Origin: an uncultured Desulfatiglans sp.
Lineage (GTDB): Bacteria; Desulfobacterota; DSM-4660; Desulfatiglandales; Desulfatiglandaceae
Length of the DNA stretch: 64,000 nucleotides
NCBI GenBank assembly: GCA_900498135.1
Contig: LR026961.1
Location: forward strand, 1,082,386 to 1,146,385
Direction of reading: 5' to 3'
Shown: positions 1 through 9,511 of the stretch, one piece after another
Layout: every line of letters begins with the position of its first letter
How positions within the stretch are numbered: the first letter of the stretch is position 1
Notes under the pieces: model-generated
Database searches by the model: none
Told to the model about the DNA's origin: nothing
Seen by the model: only the letters and a program-made list of their open reading frames with translations
Position numbers and translations under genes: made by a program

Positions 1-91
1 CCCTGGCCAAATCAGGGAGTTTTTTGGGTCCGATGACAATCAACGCGATAACCAGGATAATGATCAATTCCGGCATTCCGATGCCGAACAT
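1..91 (-). CDS. TatA/TatB-family twin-arginine translocase subunit, N-terminal fragment
   Basis: Reading the minus strand from ATG at 91 gives [20 protein letters not shown] followed by [10 protein letters not shown], the hallmark start of TatA/TatB proteins: a short hydrophobic membrane helix, a Gly-Pro hinge and a basic amphipathic helix. These proteins form the pore or receptor of the Tat pathway in the inner membrane. A purine-rich Shine-Dalgarno (AGGGGGTG) lies just upstream. The gene runs off the window, so TatA cannot be separated from TatB. The Tat-signal-bearing hydrogenase small subunit at the far end of the window would be a natural client. Confidence 0.85.
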   Translation of the reverse strand, partial: MFGIGMPELIIILVIALIVIGPKKLPDLAR

Positions 92-127
92 AATACACCC
101 CCTAAAGGACCGCCCTCCGCAAGAGCG

Positions 128-628
128 TCAAAGAGCACGCATCATCGCAATTTCGTCGCAATCCGGAAACTTGGGGCACTTGAGGCAATCCGCCCAGACC
201 TTGTGCGGCAGAACCGCCTTGTCGACGACCTGGAACCCGATCTTCCCGAAAAAGTCCGGGACATAGGTCAAGGTAAAGACCTTTTTCAACCCCAACACTC
301 GCGCCTCCTCGAGGCAGGCCTCCACCAGCTTCAGCCCCAGACCGCGATCCCGGTAGGCCTCCAAGACTGCGAGCGACCGGACCTCGGCCAGATCCTCCCA
401 GCAGACCCCAAGGCCGCAAACCCCCACGACCTCGAGGCCGGAGAAAGAACCAGGAGTCTGTCCCGCCTCGGAGCACTCGAGCACGACATAATCCCTCAGG
501 TGATCGTATAGCTCACTTAAGGGCCTCTGAAGGAGAAGGCCCTGCTTGGCATAGTGCGTAAGGATATCGTAAATGGCATGAACGTCACCCGTTCTGGCCT
601 TTCTGAGATGCATGTCCGTTTCCATCAA
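128..628 (-). CDS. GNAT-family N-acetyltransferase (short ArgA-like)
   Basis: A 166-residue single-domain GNAT protein. The N-terminal LRKARTGDVHAIYDIL, the segment WEDLAEVRSLAVLEAYRDRG (acetyl-CoA-binding motif A, here R-D-R-G) and the C-terminal GF-x-VVDKAVLPHKVW pattern match the short N-acetylglutamate-synthase-like acetyltransferases of deltaproteobacteria. Its ATG overlaps the TGA of the upstream SPOR gene (ATGA), so the two are translationally coupled. The true substrate is inferred; glutamate is likely by family, but no arginine-biosynthesis neighbour is present to support it. Confidence 0.8.
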   Translation of the reverse strand: MMETDMHLRKARTGDVHAIYDILTHYAKQGLLLQRPLSELYDHLRDYVVLECSEAGQTPGSFSGLEVVGVCGLGVCWEDLAEVRSLAVLEAYRDRGLGLKLVEACLEEARVLGLKKVFTLTYVPDFFGKIGFQVVDKAVLPHKVWADCLKCPKFPDCDEIAMMRAL

Positions 629-1281
629 AGCCCCGTTTCCATCAAGAATCCGTCCAATCCTTCTTTCCCAGCCAATTCCTGCAGGGAGCGCTTGGCGTCG
701 GCCGCGCCCGTAAAAGGGCCGACCCTGACCCGGTAATACACCCTCCCATTGACCGACGCTCTAGTAAAATAGGCCCGAAACCCCTTTCCGGACAATCGCT
801 CGACCATTTCAGCGGCCCCTTCTTCCGTGTCGAGCGATGCCACCTGGACCGCATAGCCTACACCCTCCTTAGGAGGCATCGGAGCAGGAGCAGCAGCAGG
901 AGAAGCCGGTTTTACCGCCGTCTTGGATGCAACCGGAGACGAATCCTTTCGATGCTTACCTTCCTCCTTGGCGGTCTTCGCCTTTTTTGAAGCCAGCTCC
1001 TCGTAGAAACGCAGCTCCGGATCCTCGGCCCCTTCATTCAACGGCGGAATCGCCGCCTGGGAGACAGGTCCCGCTTCGCGCGCCAACGGCACACCGGGCT
1101 GCTCCCTGGGCAGAAAGTCTTTCAGGAACCCGGGGCCATCCCCCCGCCCCACCATGATCCCCAAAACGAAGATCCAACCGAGCAGGACCAGCAGCCCGGC
1201 TGTCCAAAAAAGAAAAGCACCGAACCCCAGCTCGAGGCGGTATCTTTTCTTGGCCTTTTTGGATCCCCTGCTGGAAGACAT
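625..1281 (-). CDS. SPOR-domain membrane protein
   Basis: 218 residues from ATG at 1281, 12 bp after the argS stop; a longer reading would run back into argS and is not preferred. Order: basic cytoplasmic tail, one transmembrane helix at about residues 23-47 (GAFLFWTAGLLVLLGWIFV), a long Pro/Ala/Lys-rich linker, and a C-terminal SPOR domain starting near GYAVQVASLDTEEGAAEMV and ending in VRVGPF-type repeats. SPOR domains bind denuded septal peptidoglycan, so the protein probably acts at the division site. It is in an alr-argS-SPOR-GNAT run, a frequent argS neighbour in this phylum. Confidence 0.85.
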   Translation of the reverse strand: MSSSRGSKKAKKRYRLELGFGAFLFWTAGLLVLLGWIFVLGIMVGRGDGPGFLKDFLPREQPGVPLAREAGPVSQAAIPPLNEGAEDPELRFYEELASKKAKTAKEEGKHRKDSSPVASKTAVKPASPAAAPAPMPPKEGVGYAVQVASLDTEEGAAEMVERLSGKGFRAYFTRASVNGRVYYRVRVGPFTGAADAKRSLQELAGKEGLDGFLMETGL

Positions 1282-1292
1282 ATCCGTGCCGA

Positions 1293-2969
1293 TCACATCC
1301 TCTCCGGCGATTCGACGCCGAGAAGCCTCAACCCATTTGCCAGCGTGATTCTGATGGCATCCACGAGGTGAAGCCGCTGCTGGCTCATAAGGGTGTCGTC
1401 CCCCACGACCCGACAATCCGAGTGCTTCGTCCCCAGATTGAAGTATTTGTGAAATTTAGCGGCCAGGTCGGTCAGGTAATAGGTCAGACGATGGGGCTCC
1501 AGCGACCGGCAGATATCTTGCAACAGAATGGGGAACTCGGCCATCGCCCGGATGAGGCCCGTTTCCTCCTCCAGTATCAGACGATCGAGGCCCGTGCGGA
1601 CGACCGGCAGCCGCTCGAGGCTGGATTCCTCGGCCTTTCTGAAGATGCTGCAGATCCTGGCATGGGCATACTGGACATAGTAGACGGGGTTGTCGCTGTC
1701 CTGCTTCTTGACCAGATCCACATCGAAATCCAGGGAAGAATCGTGGCTTTTGGTCAAGAATACGAAGCGGGCGGCATCCACACCCACTTCGGCCAGGAGT
1801 TCTTCAAGGGTCACATAGGAGCCGGCGCGCTTGGACATCTTCATCTCCTGGCCGCCCTTCCAGAGTTTCACCAACTGGATCAGCATGACGGAGAGCCAGC
1901 CGGACGGCAGCCCGTGGGCCTGCAGCGCCGCCTGGATCCGGGGGACATAGCCGTGGTGATCCGCCCCCCAGAGATTGATGGCCTTGTCGAAACCCCGCGC
2001 CCGTTTCTGCAGGTGGTAGGCGATGTCCGATGCAAAATAGGTGAATTGGCCGTCTCCCTTGCGAAGCACCCGGTCCTTGTCGTCTCCGAACTCGGTCGTC
2101 CTGATCCAGAGGGCCCCATCCTGTTCGTAGAGCCTGCCGCTGTTCTTCAATGTCTGGAGCGTGGCATCGAGCAGCCCGGATTGAAACAACTCGCTCTCAG
2201 GGTACCAAACATCGAACCGGACCCGGAAGGCATCCAGATCCCTGCGGATCTCCTCCAGCATGATCTCCTTGCCCGCCTGGGCACAGTAGGTGCAAGCCTC
2301 TTCTTCGGACATCCCATCGATCGACACCCTGCTGCCGACCGTTTCGGCCAGATCACGGATATAATCCCCGTGATATCCCTTCTCCGGGAAGGGATAGGCC
2401 GGGTCGGATCTTTGTTTAACGCGGCTGTAAATGGACTTCCCGAGCATCTGAATCTGCTGGCCGGCATCGTTGATATAGAACTCGCGCTCGACGTCATACC
2501 CGCAACACTCCAAAATCCTGCACAAGGTGTCGCCGAGCGCTGCACCACGCCCATGTCCCAGGTGAAGGGGGCCGGTCGGGTTCGCGCTGACGAACTCCAC
2601 CAGCACCCGCAGGCCCTGACCGAGAGAGCAGCGCCCGAAGTCCTCTCTTTCCTCCAGGATACGGGCGAGGAAACCGTGCCATTCGGTGCTGCGGATCCAG
2701 AAGTTGAGGAATCCGGGTCCAGCCACCTCGAGGCGATCGATAAGGCCGGCTTCATCCTTCAAGTTCTGCAGGATGACAGCCGCAATATCCCGCGGGGAGC
2801 GCCGCTGGGAAGAGGCGAGGGTCATGGGCAGGTTGGTGGCGAAATGGCCATGATCCGGGTTATTGGGGACTTCGATGACATAGCCGGGCAGCGGGGTTTC
2901 CTTCAAAAGGCCTTTCTCGAAGCAATCCGCAATCGTGTCTTTCAGTACCTGTTCAATCCTGCTTTTCAT
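1293..2969 (-). CDS. argS: arginyl-tRNA synthetase
   Basis: 558 residues beginning MKSRIEQVLKD. Class I aminoacyl-tRNA synthetase: the N-terminal Add-1 domain, the HIGH-type signature in ANPTGPLHLGHGRGAALGD, a KMSKR-like loop in MKMSKRAGSYVTLEE, and the C-terminal DALR anticodon-binding domain (LVDAIRITLANGLRLLGV). It charges tRNA-Arg. The start at 2969 forms an ATGA overlap with the alr stop; an in-frame extension further upstream lies inside alr and is rejected. Length is normal for the family. Confidence 0.97.
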   Translation of the reverse strand: MKSRIEQVLKDTIADCFEKGLLKETPLPGYVIEVPNNPDHGHFATNLPMTLASSQRRSPRDIAAVILQNLKDEAGLIDRLEVAGPGFLNFWIRSTEWHGFLARILEEREDFGRCSLGQGLRVLVEFVSANPTGPLHLGHGRGAALGDTLCRILECCGYDVEREFYINDAGQQIQMLGKSIYSRVKQRSDPAYPFPEKGYHGDYIRDLAETVGSRVSIDGMSEEEACTYCAQAGKEIMLEEIRRDLDAFRVRFDVWYPESELFQSGLLDATLQTLKNSGRLYEQDGALWIRTTEFGDDKDRVLRKGDGQFTYFASDIAYHLQKRARGFDKAINLWGADHHGYVPRIQAALQAHGLPSGWLSVMLIQLVKLWKGGQEMKMSKRAGSYVTLEELLAEVGVDAARFVFLTKSHDSSLDFDVDLVKKQDSDNPVYYVQYAHARICSIFRKAEESSLERLPVVRTGLDRLILEEETGLIRAMAEFPILLQDICRSLEPHRLTYYLTDLAAKFHKYFNLGTKHSDCRVVGDDTLMSQQRLHLVDAIRITLANGLRLLGVESPERM

Positions 2970-4120
2970 TCCAGAAATTCCCTGTGATGGCGCGATCCTA
3001 TCGAACAGAAGACGTCGTATGAGATGGTCTCTGCCCATTCGGCCATTTCATCGCATGTAATGACGGCTCCACCCTGGGACCCCAGAAAAACAGCCTCATC
3101 GCCAGGGCGGACATCGCCGCAAAGACTTGCATCGCATATCGTGAGATTCATGCATACCGTCCCCACCATGGGCACCCTTCGGCCTTGGAGGAGCACAAAA
3201 CCCCGGTTCGAAAGTCTGCGGGGCAAACCGTCGGCATATCCGGCAGAGAGCACCGCGAGCGTCGCTGGCGCCGGGGTGTAATACGTCCTCCCATAGCTGA
3301 TCGGGGTGCCGGCGGGCACTCTCTTGACCTGAATGACCTGTCCCCTGAAGTGCATGACCGGTTTGAAGGCAGATTGACCCGCACCCCCCCCGTACAGCAG
3401 TATACCGGGGCGGACCATACCGGAAATCGATTCGGGGTAAAGCGTCATCCCGGCGCTGTTTGCGATATTGTTCAGAGGGAGGGTGTAGCCCATCGAACGG
3501 GCGGTGTTCAGCACGTCCTCGAAACAGGCGATCTGTTTCTCGGTAAAGGTCCGATCTTCCTCTCCTGCGGATGAAAAGTGGGATATGATCCCTTGCAGCG
3601 ACAGGAACCGCATCCGCCGCACCCCGTCCAGAAAGGCAGCCGTGTCGGCCGGCCGAATGCCCAAACGCCCCATGCCGGTGTCGACCTTCAACTGGAAGCC
3701 GGTAATCCTGCCCTTTCGCCCGCTTTCCTGGTCGAGGACCTCCAGCATATCCATATCGAAGATCACGGGCGTCAGATCCCAATCCACCGCGGCGGACACC
3801 TCATCCCTCGAACAAAGCCCGCAGAGGAGCAACACGGGGAAAGTACCCGGGATCGCTTCTCTCAGTTCGATGCCTTCGTGCAGAAAAGCGACACCCAAGC
3901 CGTCGATCCGGCAACCCAAGAGGGTACGCGCCACAGGAACCATTCCATGGCCGTAGGCATCCGACTTGACGACTGCCAGGATCCGCGCATGAGACCCAAC
4001 GGCATCCCTGACCCGCTGGAAATTCTCCTCAAGCGCTTTCAGATCGATCAACACCCGGTTCGGCCGGCCTCGATTCTCCACTCCGCCCAATCCCCCGATG
4101 CGGCATTGTGCCGTTTTCAT
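2966..4120 (-). CDS. alr: alanine racemase
   Basis: 384 residues. PLP-dependent fold III enzyme making D-alanine for peptidoglycan. The PLP lysine is K52 in AVVKSDAYGHG; the second catalytic tyrosine region and the C-terminal beta domain (AGYADGLPRRLSNRGFVLLQ, VGTVCMNLT) are present. First gene of the minus-strand run; its 5' side faces the repeat-filled gap 4121-5008. The N-terminus (about 20 residues before VLIDLKALEENF) is longer than usual, so a slightly later start is possible. Confidence 0.96.
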   Translation of the reverse strand: MKTAQCRIGGLGGVENRGRPNRVLIDLKALEENFQRVRDAVGSHARILAVVKSDAYGHGMVPVARTLLGCRIDGLGVAFLHEGIELREAIPGTFPVLLLCGLCSRDEVSAAVDWDLTPVIFDMDMLEVLDQESGRKGRITGFQLKVDTGMGRLGIRPADTAAFLDGVRRMRFLSLQGIISHFSSAGEEDRTFTEKQIACFEDVLNTARSMGYTLPLNNIANSAGMTLYPESISGMVRPGILLYGGGAGQSAFKPVMHFRGQVIQVKRVPAGTPISYGRTYYTPAPATLAVLSAGYADGLPRRLSNRGFVLLQGRRVPMVGTVCMNLTICDASLCGDVRPGDEAVFLGSQGGAVITCDEMAEWAETISYDVFCSIGSRHHREFLE

Positions 4121-4228
4121 ACCTCAAGTGGGCTTATTCCCGTCAGCCCCGACTCGGATCATCTCAAAAGGGCGATCTTCCCGATTCGCCTCTGAGTGAA
4201 TGCCTGGCTTCCAACGCCTCGATCAAAC

Positions 4229-4288
4229 CCCTTCTTCCGGATTGGAACGCTGTTCCGGGCAAACGCGCTGACCGGATGGACACAAACC
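4229..4288 (-). repeat. R1 element, partial inverted copy
   Basis: This stretch aligns with the terminal 60 bp of the R1 family in the opposite orientation to the next copy: CTTCCGGATTGGAAC and ACCGGATGGACAC correspond to the paired CCGGATTGG and CCGGATG blocks of the better copy at 23910-23965. It abuts the copy at 4289-4565 head to head. Strongly decayed; called by alignment with intact copies rather than alone. Confidence 0.6.
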
Positions 4289-4565
4289 TGTCTCCATCCG
4301 GAAAAAAGCATCCTGCGCGACAGCCCCTCCAGTCCGTAAACGAGGGATTTTCTTCACACCCTTCGGGTGCTCAGTCCCCCCCTGCGGGGCGGGTCCCGGT
4401 TTCTTCACACCCTTCGGGTGCTCAGTCCCGCCCATCCGGAGCGGCTCCAGGTCCTGCCCATGTCAGGGGACACCATCGTTTGCCTGGGGAAGACCTGTAG
4501 GTCGCCGCACGGGCAAACCGGGCAAACGGGCAAATCGCGGCCGAGATTGGCAGGAGAGACCACCT
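4289..4565 (+). repeat. R1 element, decayed copy carrying R2 insertions
   Basis: Left arm CTCCATCCGGAAAAAAG at 4292 and GTCCGTAAACGAGGGATTTT match the left half of the intact R1 copy at 31253. The right half (GACCTGTAGGTCGCCGCAC, then GCCGAGATTGG) matches its centre and right arm. Between them sit one and a half R2 units (4352-4433) at the same internal point that R2 occupies in the copy at 31626-31950. The region lies upstream of alr, between divergent genes. Confidence 0.7.
4352..4433 (+). repeat. R2 hairpin element, one full and one truncated tandem unit
   Basis: Unit 1 is 4352-4402 and unit 2 begins at 4403 with the same bases (CTTCACACCCTTCGGGTGCT) and stops after about 31 bp. Each unit holds a small stem (CACCC-TTC-GGGTG) followed by a C-rich/G-rich stem (CCCCCCC and GGGCGGG around a CTGCG loop). 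A related 52-bp unit with changed but still pairing stems is at 31689-31740. Confidence 0.75.
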
Positions 4566-4815
4566 CGAGGCTGAGAACAAGCTAACTGATCTTCTTGCAG
4601 AGTTCAAGCGCAATTGCAGCACGCATCCGGTGCAGCCTTGACAGCCTCCGATTCCATCTCTATCATGGTCCGGCATTTGGGTCGGCCCCATCAGGAGCCG
4701 GTTGCCCGATGCCGCAGCTCCAATGCCCGGGGTCCATGGAGCAAGGCCGCACCTGCCCCTTGCAGGCGTGCTGATGAGATCCCGGAACTCCTTGCGGCAG
4801 GCCCTCCCTTGGACG

Positions 4816-4993
4816 GCTGGTTTCCATCCGGAAGATGTTTATCCAACACGGCAGGAATTCCGACCCGGGATGAGGATTTGCCGCCGATACCCATGAAACC
4901 GAGAGCGTGTCCGTGCGGCGGCCTGCAGGCCGCCACACGAACAGGCGTGGAAATCGACGCCGAGAGCGGCAGAATGCTCCCGTTCCGAGTGGG
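4816..4993 (+). repeat. R1 element, decayed full-length copy
   Basis: Starts with GGTTTCCATCCGGAAGATG, contains GGGATGAGGATTTG, a perfect 18-bp palindrome GGCGGCCTGCAGGCCGCC at 4917-4934, then AATCGACGCCGAGAGCGGC and TTCCGAGTGG. Block order and spacing equal the intact R1. The central palindrome differs from the usual GGCGACCTGCAGGTCGCC by one base on each side, keeping a perfect stem. It ends only 16 bp before the DUF2065 start codon. Confidence 0.75.
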
Positions 4994-5008
4994 CACAAGG
5001 TATCCAGG

Positions 5009-5194
5009 ATGAGATGGTTTTTCTGCCTTATAGGACTGCTGATGATCGTGGAGGGCCTCCCCTATTTCGCTTGTCCCGATAAGATGAAATCGTGGATGGC
5101 AGCCATCCAGAAGATTCCGGACGGCCAGCTTCGTATACTGGGTCTGCTTTCGATGTGCGTAGGTCTGCTGTTGGCGTATCTCTTCAATGAATAA
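5009..5194 (+). CDS. DUF2065-family small membrane protein
   Basis: 61 residues starting MRWFFCLIGLLMIVEGLPYF, with one N-terminal and one C-terminal hydrophobic helix (LGLLSMCVGLLLAYLF) around a short polar loop containing P-D-K-M-K and I-P-D. This is the YjeT/DUF2065 pattern, a two-helix inner-membrane protein of unknown function. A longer in-frame reading upstream runs through the R1 repeat and is rejected. The gene sits between the R1 copy and the queA promoter. Confidence 0.85.
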   Translation: MRWFFCLIGLLMIVEGLPYFACPDKMKSWMAAIQKIPDGQLRILGLLSMCVGLLLAYLFNE

Positions 5195-5200
5195 AAGCAT

Positions 5201-5229
5201 TTGACTTTGAACCAAAGCTCTTTTAGAAT
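5201..5229 (+). promoter_or_regulatory. sigma70-like promoter for queA operon
   Basis: TTGACT (5201-5206), 17-bp spacer, TAGAAT (5224-5229). Predicted transcript start near 5236, only about 13 nt before the queA ATG at 5249, and no Shine-Dalgarno is visible in that stretch. Confidence 0.65.
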
Positions 5230-5248
5230 TTCATGTTTAATATAATCA

Positions 5249-6301
5249 ATGTTTGATCTGGATGACTACAATTTCGATTTGCCGGCAGGATTGATCGCTC
5301 AGGTCCCCAGTGAGAGAAGAGACGCCTCTCGGCTTCTGGTGCTCGACCGCAGGAGCGGGGCGATCCGCGACCGGCATTTCCATGATATCCCCGAGCAGCT
5401 CAGCCCGGGGGATCTGCTGGTCATAAACGATACCCGTGTCGTACCCGCCCGCCTTGAAGGGAAAAAGGATACCGGCGGCCGGGTTGAATTGCTGGTTCTG
5501 GAACACGACGAGGGCGGAAAACCGGCGGCTGCGCGGCTTTGTTTGCTGAAATCCTCCAAACCACCGCAGATCGGCGGGCTTATCCTGCTGGACGATCAGG
5601 TCAGCGGGGTGGTGGAAGAGGTCCAGGGAAACGGGGTCGTGGTAATCCGGTTCAACTCCCCTGAAGCCCTCGAGAAGCTGATCGAAGAGCGTGGAAGGGT
5701 GCCGTTGCCTCCATACATCAAGCGCGCTTCGCGCGATGCGCTTGCCGCCTTGGATGTCGAAAGATATCAAACGGTTTATGCTGCACGGAAGGGTGCCGTC
5801 GCCGCTCCCACGGCAGGGCTTCATTTCACCCGGGAACTGATCGGGAGGATCGAGGAAAAAGGCGTGGCAGTCGCCCCCCTGACCCTGCACGTCGGATTCG
5901 GGACCTTTCAGCCGGTTAGAACCCAGGATATCCGCCTCCACGTCCTAGGCGAGGAGTTTTTTCGGATCGAGGCCGACACCGCGGAGGCCATTGCGAGAAC
6001 AAGACAGCGCGGAGGCCGGGTCGTGGCAGTCGGCACCACCGTTGTGAGGACGCTCGAAACGGCTGCGCTGGCAGACGGATCCATTCGCCCTGGCGAAGGC
6101 CGGACGCGCCTCCTGATTACACCCGGATATCCGTTCAGGTGCGTCGATGCCTTGATCACCAATTTTCATCTGCCGAAAAGTTCACTTTTGTTCCTGGTCT
6201 GTGCATTCGCTGGGAACGACATCATTCGGAGGGCTTACAAGAAGGCCGTTGAGGACGGGTACCGGTTTTATAGTTACGGGGACGCCATGCTGATCCTGTG
6301 A
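5249..6301 (+). CDS. queA: S-adenosylmethionine:tRNA ribosyltransferase-isomerase
   Basis: 350 residues, full length. QueA transfers and isomerises the ribosyl part of AdoMet onto preQ1 at tRNA position 34 to give epoxyqueuosine. Signatures: DYNFDLPAGLIAQVPSERRD at the N-terminus, VINDTRVVPARLEGKK, PLPPYIKR, APTAGLHFTRELI and the C-terminal NFHLPKSSLLFLVCAFAG. It is followed by tgt, the other queuosine enzyme. The leader is unusually short and lacks a clear ribosome-binding site. Confidence 0.97.
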   Translation: MFDLDDYNFDLPAGLIAQVPSERRDASRLLVLDRRSGAIRDRHFHDIPEQLSPGDLLVINDTRVVPARLEGKKDTGGRVELLVLEHDEGGKPAAARLCLLKSSKPPQIGGLILLDDQVSGVVEEVQGNGVVVIRFNSPEALEKLIEERGRVPLPPYIKRASRDALAALDVERYQTVYAARKGAVAAPTAGLHFTRELIGRIEEKGVAVAPLTLHVGFGTFQPVRTQDIRLHVLGEEFFRIEADTAEAIARTRQRGGRVVAVGTTVVRTLETAALADGSIRPGEGRTRLLITPGYPFRCVDALITNFHLPKSSLLFLVCAFAGNDIIRRAYKKAVEDGYRFYSYGDAMLIL

Positions 6302-6314
6302 CAAGCCGGCATGA

Positions 6315-7501
<1,187 letters not shown>

Positions 7502-7502
<1 letters not shown>

Positions 7503-7822
7503 TGGATTTTTTGGCCTATGCAATGGGAACGGATGGCACAGGCGGCGGACAGGGAGGAGGCTTCGGCGCCTTTATCCCCTTGATCCTGATGTTCGTAATC
7601 TTCTATTTTCTGTTGATTCGTCCTCAGCAGAAAAAGGCGAAACAGCATAAGCAGCTTCTCGCATCCATCAAGAGAGGCGACCGCGTTGTGAGCGCGGGCG
7701 GGTTGCACGGTGTCGTCACCGGCCTGGCAGACGACGTCGTCACGATCGAAATCGCCCCCAAAGTGCGGGTCAAGATATCCAGAGGATCCGTTTCCGGGAT
7801 CATCGGCAGAGAGTCGGCCTAG
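7502..7822 (+). CDS. yajC: preprotein translocase subunit YajC
   Basis: 106 residues. One transmembrane helix at about 23-40 (IPLILMFVIFYFLLI) followed by RPQQKKAKQHKQLLASIKRGD and GGLHGVV, the YajC signature. Accessory subunit of the Sec holotranslocon with SecDF, which follow directly. Start chosen at 7502 because AAAAGGAGG precedes it and it overlaps the tgt stop by one base; a longer upstream reading is inside tgt. Confidence 0.95.
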
Positions 7823-7889
7823 GATCCGCCGACGCAGCCTTTGCGGCTGCCGGGCGACATCGCATTTCTCGAACGACCAGGAGTAAACC

Positions 7890-9491
7890 GTGTCAAAAAG
7901 CTTGAGTTGGCGTAGCGCATTGGCTGGGCTCGTCCTGTTGGCGGCCTTGATCTATCTGACCCCTTCTCTCACGAGCACCCTCCCCGACTGGTGGTCGCGG
8001 GTCCTCCCCGATGATCGCATCCGTCTGGGTCTCGATCTACAGGGGGGCATCCATCTGGTCCTGGAAGTGGAAGTGGATAAAGCCGTGGAAAGCCACCTGG
8101 AGCGGACTGTCGAAGAGTTGAAGGGCGATCTGCGCAAGGAGAAACTCCGCTATCAGGCGATCGAACGAACCGGTCTCGACGGGATTGAGGTCATGATGAT
8201 GCGCGCAGAAGACGTCCAGACCTTCAGGGACACCGTCGGGATGATCTATTCCGATTTCGATATCAAGACAGGCGGAGAGGAAGACGGCCATCCCGTCATG
8301 CTGTTGATGCTCCAAGCAAACGCCCGCAAGCGCATCAAGGAGATGGCGGTCGATCAGGCCCTGGAGACCATCCGCAACCGGATCGATCAGTTCGGTGTCA
8401 CAGAACCCGAAATCCGCCCCCAGGAAGACCACCGTATCCTGGTTCAGCTGCCGGGGGTCAGCGATCCCAAACGGGCGATCGAATTGATCGGCAAGACCGC
8501 GCTTCTCGAATTCAAACTGGTGGACGAAGACCATAGTCTGGACGAAGCCCTCGAGGGGAACATCCCGCCCGGTAGCGAGATCCTCTATGAAAGCCCGCCT
8601 GCCACGGGTTCGCCGGACCGGCGCCGAATTCCATACCTGCTCAAGAAAAGGGCGGTCCTGACCGGAGAGTACATCACCGATGCCCGTGTCGCCATTGACA
8701 GCCAGTACAACGAACCCTACGTTTCCCTGTCTTTCGATACCCGCGGAGCCAGGCTCTTCGAGCAGATCACCGGAGAAAACATCAAGAAGCGGCTGGCCAT
8801 CGTCCTGGACAACAACGTCTATTCCGCACCAGTCATCCAGGACAAGATCGCCGGCGGCAAGGCCCAGATTACAGGCCGCTTCACCATGGATGAGGCGAAG
8901 GACCTCGCCATCGTTTTGCGTGCCGGCGCCCTGCCCGCACCCGTGAAGATCCTCGAGGAAAGGACCGTAGGACCTTCCCTGGGAATGGATTCCATCCAGA
9001 AAGGGATCAAATCCATGCTGATCGGCGGACTGATCGTCATCCTGTTCATGGCCATTTACTATAATCTCTCCGGCCTGATCGCCGATCTTGCCCTTGTCTT
9101 GAACATGATCTTCATCATGGCGGGACTCTCCTTTTTCGGCGCCACCCTCACGCTGCCGGGCATCGCCGGGATCATCCTGACCATCGGCATGTCGGTGGAT
9201 GCCAACGTGCTGATCTTCGAACGTATCCGGGAAGAATCGCGCCTGGGGAAGACGCCCCGCGCCGCCATCGAGGCCGGCTACGGAAAGGCTCTGGTGACGA
9301 TCCTCGACGCGCAGGTCACCACCCTCATCGGCGCACTGATCCTGTTTCAGTTCGGGACCGGACCCGTGCGAGGGTTCGCCGTCACCCTGAGCATCGGCAT
9401 CGTGGCCAGTCTCTTTACCGCGATCTTCGTGACCCGGATCATCTTCGATCTGCTTTACGTCCAGAAGCGCATGAAAAAGCTCAGCATCTAA
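7890..9491 (+). CDS. secD: protein translocase subunit SecD
   Basis: 533 residues. First TM helix near residues 9-27, then LGLDLQGGIHLVLEV (the D1 motif), the large periplasmic P1 domain (IRNRIDQFGVTEPEIR; GKTALLEFKLV), and a C-terminal RND-type bundle of five TM helices beginning MLIGGLIVILFMAIYYN with the conserved GMSVDANVLIFERIREE. SecDF uses proton motive force to pull secreted proteins across the inner membrane. It ends 20 bp before secF. Confidence 0.97.
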   Translation: MSKSLSWRSALAGLVLLAALIYLTPSLTSTLPDWWSRVLPDDRIRLGLDLQGGIHLVLEVEVDKAVESHLERTVEELKGDLRKEKLRYQAIERTGLDGIEVMMMRAEDVQTFRDTVGMIYSDFDIKTGGEEDGHPVMLLMLQANARKRIKEMAVDQALETIRNRIDQFGVTEPEIRPQEDHRILVQLPGVSDPKRAIELIGKTALLEFKLVDEDHSLDEALEGNIPPGSEILYESPPATGSPDRRRIPYLLKKRAVLTGEYITDARVAIDSQYNEPYVSLSFDTRGARLFEQITGENIKKRLAIVLDNNVYSAPVIQDKIAGGKAQITGRFTMDEAKDLAIVLRAGALPAPVKILEERTVGPSLGMDSIQKGIKSMLIGGLIVILFMAIYYNLSGLIADLALVLNMIFIMAGLSFFGATLTLPGIAGIILTIGMSVDANVLIFERIREESRLGKTPRAAIEAGYGKALVTILDAQVTTLIGALILFQFGTGPVRGFAVTLSIGIVASLFTAIFVTRIIFDLLYVQKRMKKLSI

Positions 9492-9511
9492 ATCATTGCG
9501 GGAGTCATTGA

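Noticed and set aside
1368-2987. 539-codon open frame antisense to argS
   Set aside because: It mirrors a strongly supported essential gene, has no family pattern, and is a codon-bias shadow of GC-rich DNA.
4352-4433. CRISPR array
   Set aside because: The tandem R2 units have no unique spacers between them, and there are only one and a half units. No cas genes are present.
4108-4691. Small open frames in the alr/DUF2065 gap
   Set aside because: They lie across R1 and R2 repeats, lack ribosome-binding sites and change frame with the repeats.
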